Assembly (NCBI GenBank): GCA_905193995.1
Contig: CAJJQT010000007.1
Location: 1-19,361, forward strand
Source: an uncultured Porphyromonadaceae bacterium
Lineage (GTDB): Bacteria > Bacteroidota > Bacteroidia > Bacteroidales > Muribaculaceae
Direction: 5' to 3'
DNA length: 19,361 nt
This document shows, in pieces, positions 1-7,117 of the stretch; positions within the stretch are counted from its first letter, which is position 1, and the number at the start of each line of letters is the position of its first letter. The notes beneath the pieces are model-generated. The model was not told where the DNA came from, did not search any database, and saw nothing but the letters and a program-made list of their open reading frames with translations. The position numbers were made by a program, and so were the translations under genes.

Positions 1-547
1 GGCGTCCCACCACGGCAATCTGAATGGTGTGCTCTTCCTCGTCCTCGACTTGTTCGTCTTTCGGGAAATGCTTGACCATTTCGTCCAGCAGATCGCCCAG
101 GCCGAGCATGTTCGTCGCGGAAATGGGGAAGGGATCGCCCAAACCGAGCGTATAGAAGTCGTAAATGGTGTCGTTCATGCTCTGATGATCGACCTTGTTG
201 ACGACCAAAATGACCGGCTTGCGGCTCTTGCGCAGGATCTCGGCCACGTGGTCGTCGAGGTCGGTCGTCCCGTTCATGGCGTCGACGCAGAAGAGGATCA
301 CGTCGGCCTGCTCGATGGCCAGGTTGACCTGGCGGTTGATCTCGGCCTCGAAAATGTCGTCGGAGTTGACTACCCAGCCGCCGGTGTCGACGATCGAGAA
401 TTCGGTTCCGCACCACTCGACCTTGCCGTACTGGCGGTCGCGTGTGGTGCCGGCGGTCGGGTCGACGATGGCCGTGCGGGTCTGTGTGAGGCGGTTGAAG
501 AGGGTTGATTTGCCGACGTTCGGCCGGCCGACTATGGCTACGAGCAT
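1..547 (-). CDS. der: Ribosome biogenesis GTPase Der (EngA), N-terminal part
   Basis: Der is an essential GTPase with two tandem G domains and a C-terminal KH-like domain that acts in maturation of the 50S ribosomal subunit. The frame is open from an ATG at 547-545 to the window edge, about 182 codons. All G-domain motifs of the first domain can be read: G1 GRPNVGKST at about residues 7-15, G2 TAGTTRD, G3 DTGG, G4 NKVD and G5 SAT. An acidic linker (EDEEEH) follows, then IQIAVVGR, which begins the second G domain as expected for Der. The start is set by homology, since G1 lies six residues in. It follows era in the same direction after 43 bp. The second G domain and the C-terminal domain lie outside the window. 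Identification is secure. Confidence 0.95.
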   Translation of the reverse strand, partial: MLVAIVGRPNVGKSTLFNRLTQTRTAIVDPTAGTTRDRQYGKVEWCGTEFSIVDTGGWVVNSDDIFEAEINRQVNLAIEQADVILFCVDAMNGTTDLDDHVAEILRKSRKPVILVVNKVDHQSMNDTIYDFYTLGLGDPFPISATNMLGLGDLLDEMVKHFPKDEQVEDEEEHTIQIAVVGR

Positions 548-590
548 ATCAATAGGTGGTCTTGGTTCAGGGATGCAAAGTTACTAATTT

Positions 591-1481
591 TTATTCAATG
601 TAGCCAAAGGCTTTGAGCTTGTTTTCGCGGTTGCGCCAGTTGGGCTCGACCTTGACAAACAGTTCCAGATAGACACGCTTGCCGAAGAATGTCTCGATGT
701 CCTTGCGGGCCTCGGTGCCGACGCGCTTGAGCATGGATCCTCCCTTGCCGATGAGGATACCCTTCTGCGAGTCGCGTTCGACATATATCACGGCCATTAT
801 GTGGATCGAATTTTCCTTTTCCTCGAATTTTTCGACGATGACCTCGGCGGAGTAGGGCACTTCCTTGTCGTAGTTGAGCAGGATTTTCTCGCGGATGATC
901 TCGGTGACGAAGAAGCGGGCAGGCTTGTCGGTCAGGGCATCCTTGCCGAAATAGGGCTCGCCCTCGGGGAGCAGCTCCACGATGCGCTTCATCAGGGCCT
1001 GTACGTTGAAGCCTTCCTTGGCCGAGGCGGGGATGATTTCGGCGTTGGGCAGCAGGGTGTGCCAGCGTTCGACGATCTCCTCGAGCTGCTTCTGGTCCTT
1101 GAGCAGGTCGATCTTGTTGATCACCAGCAGCACCGGTATCTTCTCGGCGGCCACGCGGGTCAGGAAGTCGGCGTTCTTGGTCGGGTCTTCTACCACGTCG
1201 GTGACGTAGAGCAGGATGTCGGCGTCGGTCAGGGCGCCCTCGCTAAACTGCAGCATGCTCTCCTGGAGCTTGTACTTGGGCTGGAGAACGCCGGGAGTGT
1301 CGGAGAACACGATCTGGTATTCGGGCGTGTTGACGATGCCCATGATGCGGTGGCGCGTGGTCTGCGCTTTGGAGGTGATGATCGACACACGCTCGCCCAC
1401 GAGGTCGTTCATGAGAGTCGACTTGCCTACGTTGGGGTTACCCACTATATTTACAAATCCTGATTTATGTTTCTGTTCCAT
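591..1481 (-). CDS. era: GTPase Era
   Basis: Era is a membrane-associated GTPase that binds the 3' end of 16S rRNA and checks 30S maturation. The 296-residue length is normal for the family. G1 GNPNVGKS is at residues 14-21, followed by the switch I TSKAQTTRHR, G3 DTPG near residue 60, G4 NKID and G5 SAK. The C-terminal KH domain is present, with the RNA-binding loop GKGGSMLKRVG. The ATG start puts G1 at the normal distance from the N terminus. It lies 43 bp upstream of der, so two ribosome-assembly GTPases are probably co-transcribed. A 74-bp gap separates it from the WbqC-like gene upstream. I see no anomaly. Confidence 0.97.
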   Translation of the reverse strand: MEQKHKSGFVNIVGNPNVGKSTLMNDLVGERVSIITSKAQTTRHRIMGIVNTPEYQIVFSDTPGVLQPKYKLQESMLQFSEGALTDADILLYVTDVVEDPTKNADFLTRVAAEKIPVLLVINKIDLLKDQKQLEEIVERWHTLLPNAEIIPASAKEGFNVQALMKRIVELLPEGEPYFGKDALTDKPARFFVTEIIREKILLNYDKEVPYSAEVIVEKFEEKENSIHIMAVIYVERDSQKGILIGKGGSMLKRVGTEARKDIETFFGKRVYLELFVKVEPNWRNRENKLKAFGYIE

Positions 1482-1555
1482 GTCAAGTTATGTTTTGTTG
1501 TGAAAGGGCGGCGCTAACCGGCCGCGGTCAGTTACTTTATAACAACTCAGGGCTG

Positions 1556-2269
1556 TCAAAAGTTAGTTTCAGCCATGCGCCGCAGGTACAGCGGGGCTTC
1601 GGGGCCGAGATTGAATATCAGGTCGAGTATGCTCAGCGAGGGGATGAAGCCTAATGCGGCTGCACGCACCTGGAAGTAGGGCGGCATGTCAGCGGAGGAG
1701 AAGGAGGCCCGGCGCAGGTCAATGATGCGGCCCGGGATCGGAGATTCAGCGTCGGCCGGGGCGGCCAGGGCGGCGGCCGGGCGCCATTCCACGCAGGTGT
1801 CTATGCCGAGGAAGTCGCGCACGGCCGTATCGGCTCGGCGCGCGAGTTCGAGCACCGAGGGTGGTTCGGAACCGGGCGGGGCTATGACGGAGGCGAAGCG
1901 GTCGGCGACGAACTCGAAGTAAGGTGTGCGTCCGTAGGCGCTTTCAAGAGTGACGCGGTGCACGTGCCACCACTGGCCGTGGTCCGACACGGCGGCGTCG
2001 GCCCATGTTGGCGCGGCCGCTGAGATGGTGTGGGGGCGCTGCACGGGCACCGTCAGCGCCAGCGGGCCGCGCACGTCGGCTATGTCGTAGCGGTGTACTT
2101 CCTTGCGCCGCTTGTCGTAGCGCACGGCGGTGTCGACCACGGCGCGGCCGTGGCAGGCCATGGCCGCGTAGTAGAGCGGCGGCGCGAACAGCCGCGGCGG
2201 CAGCACTACCGTCGAATCGGGATGCAGGATCAGCGGCGAGCTGGCGCCGTCTGTTGCCGTGGAGTTCAT
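1556..2269 (-). CDS. WbqC-like family protein
   Basis: This 237-residue protein resembles the WbqC-like family, whose biochemical role is unsettled; some members lie in polysaccharide clusters. Visible family features are an N-terminal segment about a reference position in the cell (LFAPPLYYAAM), the central HRVTLESAYGRTPYFEF block near residues 104-120, and the C-terminal SLSILDLIFNLGPEAPLYL block near residues 211-229. Its ATG overlaps the lepB stop by 4 bp (ATGA at 2269-2266), so translation is probably coupled to lepB. The N-terminal half and an internal Ala/Pro stretch near residue 165 look less conserved. No signal peptide or membrane segment is visible, so it is probably cytoplasmic. 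The family call is fairly sure; the function is not known. Confidence 0.8.
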   Translation of the reverse strand: MNSTATDGASSPLILHPDSTVVLPPRLFAPPLYYAAMACHGRAVVDTAVRYDKRRKEVHRYDIADVRGPLALTVPVQRPHTISAAAPTWADAAVSDHGQWWHVHRVTLESAYGRTPYFEFVADRFASVIAPPGSEPPSVLELARRADTAVRDFLGIDTCVEWRPAAALAAPADAESPIPGRIIDLRRASFSSADMPPYFQVRAAALGFIPSLSILDLIFNLGPEAPLYLRRMAETNF

Positions 2270-3732
2270 TTGTCGGGATTGGCGTCGCGCAGGATGCGGT
2301 TCCAGCGGATGCCGCCGTTGAAGAGACTGCGCTCGCGGTCGAACGATACGAGTACCATCACGGGCGAGCCTACGATGTGGTCCTCGGGCACGAATCCCCA
2401 GAAGCGCGAGTCCTGCGATGCGTCGCGGTTGTCGCCCATCATGAAGTAGTAGTCCATGCCGAAGGTGTACGTGTCGCGGGGGGTGCCGTCGATGTATACC
2501 TTGCCGTCATCTGCCAGGTAGGCGTCGGTGTGGCCCTCGTAGTTGCGGATGCAGCGGTTATAGATGGCCCAGGCCTGTGGCGTGAGGCGGATCGTGGCGC
2601 CCTTTTTCGGGATCCACAGGCCGCGGTCGCCGCCGTAGTTGCTCAGTGTCCAGCTGTCGCTGACACCGGCCGGGAACAGGAAGTTGTCGGCTCCGACGGT
2701 CGGGAAGACGGTGTTGAATTTGACCACGTCGTTGATGAATCCCCGGCGCTTGAGCTCGGTCAGGTTGTCGGCAGTGAGCGGCAGGGCATATATGTACTGC
2801 GACGACAGGGCCGAGGGCAGATCCTCGACCAGGAAGGCTCGCTCGGTCTCGCTGAAATTGAGCTTGGTCAGGTCGCTGGGAGTGATTTCGAGTTCCTTGA
2901 GCAGGTCGTCGTCGAAGAGGCGGTCGGAGGTGAACAGATATGTGAACTGCACGTGCTGCGGATACGGCTGCGGGCGCCCGTCGATGTAGATGGTGTCGCC
3001 GGAGATGCGCGGGCGCTCGCCCGGCAGGCCTACGGCGCGCTTGACGAAGTTCTGGCGGCGGTCGACGGGACGGTACTTGGCCTTGCCGAATATCTCGGGA
3101 TGGGCGTAGACATATTCGCGGCCGTGCTTGAAGAGCAGATAGTAGTAATATTCGGCCGATTCCTCGGTCTTGGTCATGACTGTGTCGCCGGCGGGGAAGT
3201 TGAACACGACGATGTCGCCGGTCTCGACGTTGCGGATACCCTTGAGGCGGTGGTATGAGTTGGCGGGAGCGTCAAGATAGCTGTCGCAGCCAAGAATTGG
3301 AAGCGTGTTGTGTACCAGCGGGAAGTTGACCGGAGTCATAGGCACGCGGGGGCCGTAGAGCATCTTGTTGACCCACAGATAGTCGCCCGTGAGCAGCGTC
3401 TTCTCGAGCGAGGAGGAGGGGATCTGGTAGTTCTGGCCCACGAAAGCGAAGATGAAGTAGACCAGGATCAGTGCGTAGACGATGGCGTCGACCCAGCCCA
3501 TGAGCGTGCGGGTGACGTTGTTTTTGCTCTTCTTCCACCAGGTGAAGGGTATGAAGCCGGTGATGTAGATGTCGAAAAGCAGGAGCCAGCCCAGCAGGAA
3601 CCACCAGTTGCCGAGCCACGCCACCCAGAGCAGGTAGATGACCGACACGATGGCGAAGCGTATCCAGCGGGTCTTCTTGTTTTCTTTTATGCGCCGCGCG
3701 AGGTCGGCCTTGAAGTCGTAGTTCTCAGACAT
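2266..3732 (-). CDS. lepB: Signal peptidase I (S26 family), long Bacteroidetes form
   Basis: LepB removes signal peptides from exported preproteins at the periplasmic face of the inner membrane. The 488 residues begin with hydrophobic segments at about 25-60 and 82-98. The catalytic serine motif IPSSSL follows, with Ser108 as the expected nucleophile by alignment to the PSxSM motif. The general-base lysine is in FVKRAVGLPGE (Lys231). The C-terminal box GDNRDASQDSRFWG is present near residue 430. About 170 residues between the VGLPGE box and the GDNRD box form an insertion, which makes the protein much longer than the E. coli enzyme (324 residues); such long forms are known in Bacteroidetes. 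The gene lies 23 bp from the GNAT-fold gene upstream and overlaps the WbqC-like gene by 4 bp. Confidence 0.95.
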   Translation of the reverse strand: MSENYDFKADLARRIKENKKTRWIRFAIVSVIYLLWVAWLGNWWFLLGWLLLFDIYITGFIPFTWWKKSKNNVTRTLMGWVDAIVYALILVYFIFAFVGQNYQIPSSSLEKTLLTGDYLWVNKMLYGPRVPMTPVNFPLVHNTLPILGCDSYLDAPANSYHRLKGIRNVETGDIVVFNFPAGDTVMTKTEESAEYYYYLLFKHGREYVYAHPEIFGKAKYRPVDRRQNFVKRAVGLPGERPRISGDTIYIDGRPQPYPQHVQFTYLFTSDRLFDDDLLKELEITPSDLTKLNFSETERAFLVEDLPSALSSQYIYALPLTADNLTELKRRGFINDVVKFNTVFPTVGADNFLFPAGVSDSWTLSNYGGDRGLWIPKKGATIRLTPQAWAIYNRCIRNYEGHTDAYLADDGKVYIDGTPRDTYTFGMDYYFMMGDNRDASQDSRFWGFVPEDHIVGSPVMVLVSFDRERSLFNGGIRWNRILRDANPDK

Positions 3733-3755
3733 TCTTGAATTTCATTTTTTTGATT

Positions 3756-4886
3756 TTACAGCGGTTTGCGCCAGGCGCGGCGGCGCCGGTGCTGGCGGCG
3801 TTCGAAGTATTCCCACTGGCGCTGGACGTTTTCGTTGCCCTCGAGCTCGAGGTTTGATTCGGCGTACTTGTAGCCGTTGTCGCGGAATGCCGGGATCAGG
3901 TCGGCGAAGAGCAGAGCGTTGACGCCCTTGCTCTGGTATTCCGGCTTTACGGCGACGAGCAGCAGATCCACGACGTCGACTTTTCCGCGTATGGCCTGCA
4001 GCAGGTGGTACCATCCCAGGGGGAAGAGGCGCCCGTCGGAGCGTCGCAGTGCCTGCGACAGCGACGGCATGGCGATGCCCACGGCCACGAGGCGGTCGTC
4101 GCTGTCGACCACTATGCTCAGGTCGTCGAGGCGCAGGATGCCCAGGTATTCCTTGATGTAGTGGTCGATTTCGGCCGGTGTTAGCGGCGAGTAGCCGTAG
4201 AGGTCGGCGTAGGCCTCGTTGATGAGTTCGAACAGGGCCTTGCCGTAGTCGTCGCGCAGCTTGTTGCGGTTGGTGTACTTGACGGTGCGCAGCCCGTACT
4301 TGCGGGCGATGATGTCGGCGATGCGCTTGTGCTTCTCGGGAATTGCATCGGGCACCTTGATGCGGTATTCGACCCAGTCGGCGTCCTTGACGAAGCCCAT
4401 ACGCTCCATGTGCTCCTTGTAGTAAGGGTAGTTGTAGATCGTGGCCATGGTGCCCATCTCGTCGAAACCTTCGATGAGCATACCTTCATGGTCGAGGTCG
4501 GAGAAGCCCATCGGGCCTACGATCGACTCGCAGCCCTGTTCGCGGCCCCATTTGCAGACCGCGTCGAAGAGGGCGTCGACCACTTCGGTGTCGTCGATGA
4601 AGTCGACCCATCCGAAGCGCATCACATAGCTGCCGTTCTTTTTGTTGACCAGGTCGTTGATGATGGCGGTGATGCGGCCCACGGGCTTGCCGTCGCGGTA
4701 GGCCATGAACAGCTGGGCGCGGCAGTGCTCGTAAGCGGGGTTCTTGTCGGGCATCAGAGTGGCTATCTCGTCGACGACCAGCGGCGGTACGAAGCAGGGG
4801 TTGCCTTTGTAGAGGTCGATGCCGAAGCGGACGTATTTCCGGACTTCGCCGCGCGTGGGATGCAGGGCTTTTATCGTGACTGACAT
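3756..4886 (-). CDS. Long GNAT-fold (acyl-CoA N-acyltransferase superfamily) protein
   Basis: This is a 376-residue cytoplasmic protein of a kind seen in Bacteroidetes and usually annotated as hypothetical or N-acetyltransferase. The N-terminal half contains FMAYRDGKPVGRITAIIND at about residues 60-78, a typical GNAT beta-strand pair. It is followed by GPMGFSDLDHEGMLIEGFD and a YNYPYYKEHMERMGF segment like the end of a GNAT domain. The C-terminal half repeats the theme, with a VDLLLVAVKPEYQSKGVNALLF motif-A-like block, so two GNAT-like halves are possible. The substrate is unknown. The C terminus is strongly basic (ERRQHRRRRAWRKPL). It sits 60 bp downstream of the pseudokinase gene and 23 bp before lepB. 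The superfamily call is good; no specific reaction can be given. Confidence 0.75.
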   Translation of the reverse strand: MSVTIKALHPTRGEVRKYVRFGIDLYKGNPCFVPPLVVDEIATLMPDKNPAYEHCRAQLFMAYRDGKPVGRITAIINDLVNKKNGSYVMRFGWVDFIDDTEVVDALFDAVCKWGREQGCESIVGPMGFSDLDHEGMLIEGFDEMGTMATIYNYPYYKEHMERMGFVKDADWVEYRIKVPDAIPEKHKRIADIIARKYGLRTVKYTNRNKLRDDYGKALFELINEAYADLYGYSPLTPAEIDHYIKEYLGILRLDDLSIVVDSDDRLVAVGIAMPSLSQALRRSDGRLFPLGWYHLLQAIRGKVDVVDLLLVAVKPEYQSKGVNALLFADLIPAFRDNGYKYAESNLELEGNENVQRQWEYFERRQHRRRRAWRKPL

Positions 4887-4946
4887 GTGATTCGGTTGTT
4901 GGTTTGTCGGTTGACGTATTATGTTGGGAATTGGCGGCCCCGCGGC

Positions 4947-5705
4947 TCATGCTGGTGTGCCCGGAGCGGGGCTCCATGGCGAGGCAAGCCACAGCAGCAG
5001 CACGACCATCACGGCCAGGAAGATGATGATGGCCAGGTAGAGGCGGTTGGAGCGGCGGCCGGCCAGCGCGAAGCGCAGCTGCTGGGTGTCGCGGTAGCGG
5101 CGTGTCGGGTCGGGGTCGAGACAGCGCTCGGCCACCTTGCGCAGCGTCGGATCCTCGTGCTCGGTGGCGTCGAGTACCTCTTTCAGCACCAGGCCGTAGC
5201 TGTAGATGTCGTCGGAGGTGTCGGCCGGGGTGAGCGCCTTGCGCTGCTCGAAGCCTACGTCGATCAGCTTCAGGTTGCCGATGTTTTCGGTGAATATGAT
5301 GTTCTCGGGCGTCAGCGGATGGTGGGCCAGATGGTTGGTCTGGATATACTCCATGGCATCGACGAGCTGGCGCCGGAGCTTGTCGACATGCGCGGCCGTG
5401 ACCTTGTGCTCGCGGATGAGCTTGCGCAGAGAGTCGCCGTAGACATCGTCGGTGATGATGCACAGCCCCAGACCGGGCACTTCCTCGATGTCGTTGATCA
5501 TGATGATGTTGGGATGTGCCAGATTGTAGCGCACGTCGAATTCGCGCTCCAGCATCTCCTGCATCTCTGCACTGTCCTTGTACTGCGGCTTCAGGGTCTT
5601 GAGCATCACCCATTTGCCGAATTTCTTGGCAGTGTACACGTCGTAGAACTCCTCGTCCCACTCGGGCAGGTGTTCAATCTCGGTCCATCTTTGTCGCTCT
5701 GTCAT
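4947..5705 (-). CDS. Membrane-anchored protein kinase-like protein, probable pseudokinase
   Basis: The 252 residues form a compact eukaryotic-type kinase fold followed by a C-terminal membrane segment near residues 220-238, so the kinase-like domain should face the cytoplasm. The ATP-site lysine is present in WVMLKTLK (Lys36), as is a candidate helix-C glutamate (Glu55) before LAHPNII. The catalytic loop reads HHPLTPEN (residues 128-135) where active kinases have HRDLKPEN: both the catalytic Asp (Pro130) and the Lys (Thr132) are gone. The DFG position reads DVG, keeping Asp149. No glycine-rich loop or APE motif is seen. I chose the ATG at 5705 over an upstream in-frame GTG at 5738, because the -7 box at 5738-5745 overlaps that GTG. 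Partner and role are unknown; it heads the minus-strand series. Confidence 0.75.
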   Translation of the reverse strand: MTERQRWTEIEHLPEWDEEFYDVYTAKKFGKWVMLKTLKPQYKDSAEMQEMLEREFDVRYNLAHPNIIMINDIEEVPGLGLCIITDDVYGDSLRKLIREHKVTAAHVDKLRRQLVDAMEYIQTNHLAHHPLTPENIIFTENIGNLKLIDVGFEQRKALTPADTSDDIYSYGLVLKEVLDATEHEDPTLRKVAERCLDPDPTRRYRDTQQLRFALAGRRSNRLYLAIIIFLAVMVVLLLWLASPWSPAPGTPA

Positions 5706-5737
5706 CTGAGGTCGGTTGCATAAGTTCAAATCAGCCA

Positions 5738-5745
5738 CAAAGTTA
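5738..5745 (-). promoter_or_regulatory. -7 box TAACTTTG for the pseudokinase gene
   Basis: The minus strand reads TAACTTTG, an exact match to the Bacteroidetes TAnnTTTG -7 element, 32 bp before the ATG at 5705. About 20 bp further upstream is a T-rich TTTTA instead of a clean TTTG -33 box, within a very AT-rich stretch (5746-5775). It probably drives the pseudokinase and the genes after it. Confidence 0.6.
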
Positions 5746-5860
5746 GTAAAAAACTATTATATTCTAAAATTTTTTGCGCAACGCGCTTGTTTACAGCGTA
5801 CAATGGCAGGGGGCACTCTATTTTTTATAAATGTGATGGCGCAATGTCAGGATTTTTCGC

Positions 5861-5868
5861 TAACTTTG
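5861..5868 (+). promoter_or_regulatory. -7 box TAACTTTG for the rex unit
   Basis: An exact TAnnTTTG match lies 54 bp before the rex start. No clear TTTG -33 element is seen at the usual distance. With the opposite box at 5738-5745 it makes a divergent promoter region. I did not find a convincing Rex operator (TTGTGAA-type inverted repeat) nearby, so autoregulation by Rex is not shown. Confidence 0.55.
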
Positions 5869-5922
5869 CACTGAAAATGCGCCGCCTGGTATGACTCCGG
5901 CGTCCTGAACGATTAGAATCCA

Positions 5923-6588
5923 TTGGGTGATACACGAATACAACGGCCTCTCGATCTGCTGCCCGAGCCTACGCTCAGGCGGCTTCCCTGGTATCTGGCC
6001 TACGTGACGACTCTCAATGCCGAGGGCGTGGAGTACGTGTCGTCGACCCGCATCTCGGGCGACCTGCACGTGGATGCCTCGCAGATAGCCAAGGATCTGT
6101 CGTTTCTCAACATAAAGGGCAAGACGCGCATCGGCTACGAGGTGGCTTCGCTCGAGACCACGCTGAGGTCGTTTCTGGGCTTCAACTCGAGGCATTCGGC
6201 CGTGATGGTAGGTGTCGGCTCTCTCGGCGCGGCTCTGATGCAGGACAGCGGCCTGGGGCGCTACGGGCTCAGCATAGTGGCCGGCATCGACATCAACCCC
6301 GCCATTATCGACACTCGCATAGCCGGCATTCCCGTCTACGGTCCGGCCCGCCTGGCCGGCCTCGTCCGCGAGCTCGACATCACCATCGGCATCCTTGCCG
6401 TACCCGTCGAGAGTGCTCAGGCTGTGGCTGACGAACTTGTGGCCGCCGGAGTGCGCGCGCTGTGGAATTTCACACCCACGCGCATCCGCGTCGCCGAGGG
6501 AATTGTCGTAACCAACACTTCCATCTACTCCCATCTGGCTGTGATGTACAACCGCCTGGCCATCTCACAGCACCACCGCGAGCAATGA
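5923..6588 (+). CDS. rex: Redox-sensing transcriptional repressor Rex
   Basis: Rex senses the NADH/NAD+ ratio and represses fermentation and respiration genes when NADH is low. The 221 residues have an N-terminal winged helix with the family-typical LPEPTLRRLPWYLAYV (residues 13-28) and DASQIAKDLSFLNIKGKTRIGYEV (51-74, read in two parts: recognition helix and wing). The Rossmann domain has the nucleotide loop GVGSLG at 97-102 and GIDINPA near 121-127. WNFTPTRIRV and IYSHLAVMYNRL complete the C-terminal part. The frame is closed by TAG at 5914-5916 and contains no ATG before the conserved region, so the start is read as TTG at 5923; this is unusual. The stop overlaps the next ATG by 4 bp. Confidence 0.94.
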   Translation: MGDTRIQRPLDLLPEPTLRRLPWYLAYVTTLNAEGVEYVSSTRISGDLHVDASQIAKDLSFLNIKGKTRIGYEVASLETTLRSFLGFNSRHSAVMVGVGSLGAALMQDSGLGRYGLSIVAGIDINPAIIDTRIAGIPVYGPARLAGLVRELDITIGILAVPVESAQAVADELVAAGVRALWNFTPTRIRVAEGIVVTNTSIYSHLAVMYNRLAISQHHREQ

Positions 6589-7076
6589 AGATCCTGCGTC
6601 TCGATTCACCGTCGCCCGAGTGCCGTCCCGTTCTGATGGCCGACTCAGCCTGGCGCCCCGACCGCCGGCCGCTCTTCCTGCCGGGGGGCGGACCGCTGAC
6701 GGTCGAGATCCGCGCCGCCGTGCGCATCGACCGCCTGGGGAAGTGCATCGGCCGCCGCTTCGCGCCCCGCTATATCGGCGCCGCCACCCTGGTGTCGTAT
6801 CTCAGCGGCGGCAACCTCACCTGCTACAGCGACGACACCCTCGTTCACGGCCGCTGGATCGAGATGTCCGACCTTCCGGCCGAAGAGGCCGTCCTGAACC
6901 CCGACTTCGGCCTGGCCGCCGACGCCCTGGCCCGCATTTCGGCTGACACCACTTTCAAGACCGGCGATGTCATCGTCATGCCCGGCGCCGTCGACTCCTT
7001 CAGCCCCGCGATCGGGCAGCGCGTCAGATATGGCGCCGACTCATCCGATCCGATTCTCGAATTTACCGTCAAGTGA
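6585..7076 (+). CDS. Degenerate FAH-fold (fumarylacetoacetate hydrolase-like) protein
   Basis: This 163-residue protein aligns along its length with the short (about 200-residue) bacterial FAH family. It shares an N-terminal MKI, a central VRIDRLGKCIGRRFAPRY matching the family's VRINRLGKNI...FAHRYY, a TTFKTGDVIVMPG block matching the LKIGDLIYTGTP block, and a closing LEFTVK. It is about 40 residues shorter. The paired metal-binding glutamates (ExE) read VEIRAAV, so the second is lost; the GIDFTARDLQ aspartate block and the GTPxGVG loop are also missing. Catalysis of the usual FAH kind is therefore unlikely. It overlaps rex by 4 bp and precedes porU by 41 bp. Family assignment is from memory of FAH sequences; function is unknown. 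Confidence 0.6.
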   Translation: MKILRLDSPSPECRPVLMADSAWRPDRRPLFLPGGGPLTVEIRAAVRIDRLGKCIGRRFAPRYIGAATLVSYLSGGNLTCYSDDTLVHGRWIEMSDLPAEEAVLNPDFGLAADALARISADTTFKTGDVIVMPGAVDSFSPAIGQRVRYGADSSDPILEFTVK

Positions 7077-7117
7077 CATTTCCCGCAATAATCTCTCCAA
7101 TCATTTCCGTACGTGTT

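Noticed and set aside
2005..3258. A 417-residue open frame opposite lepB and the WbqC-like gene
   Set aside because: Its composition mirrors the minus-strand genes, it has no recognisable motif, and it spans two well-supported genes.
5746..5860. A Rex operator in the region between the divergent promoters
   Set aside because: Only short GCGC palindromes and A/T runs are seen; nothing resembles the TTGTGAA-N4-TTCACAA form.
7073..7117. GTG start for porU at 7073
   Set aside because: The signal peptide begins at the ATG at 7118; the earlier start would place 15 non-typical residues before it.
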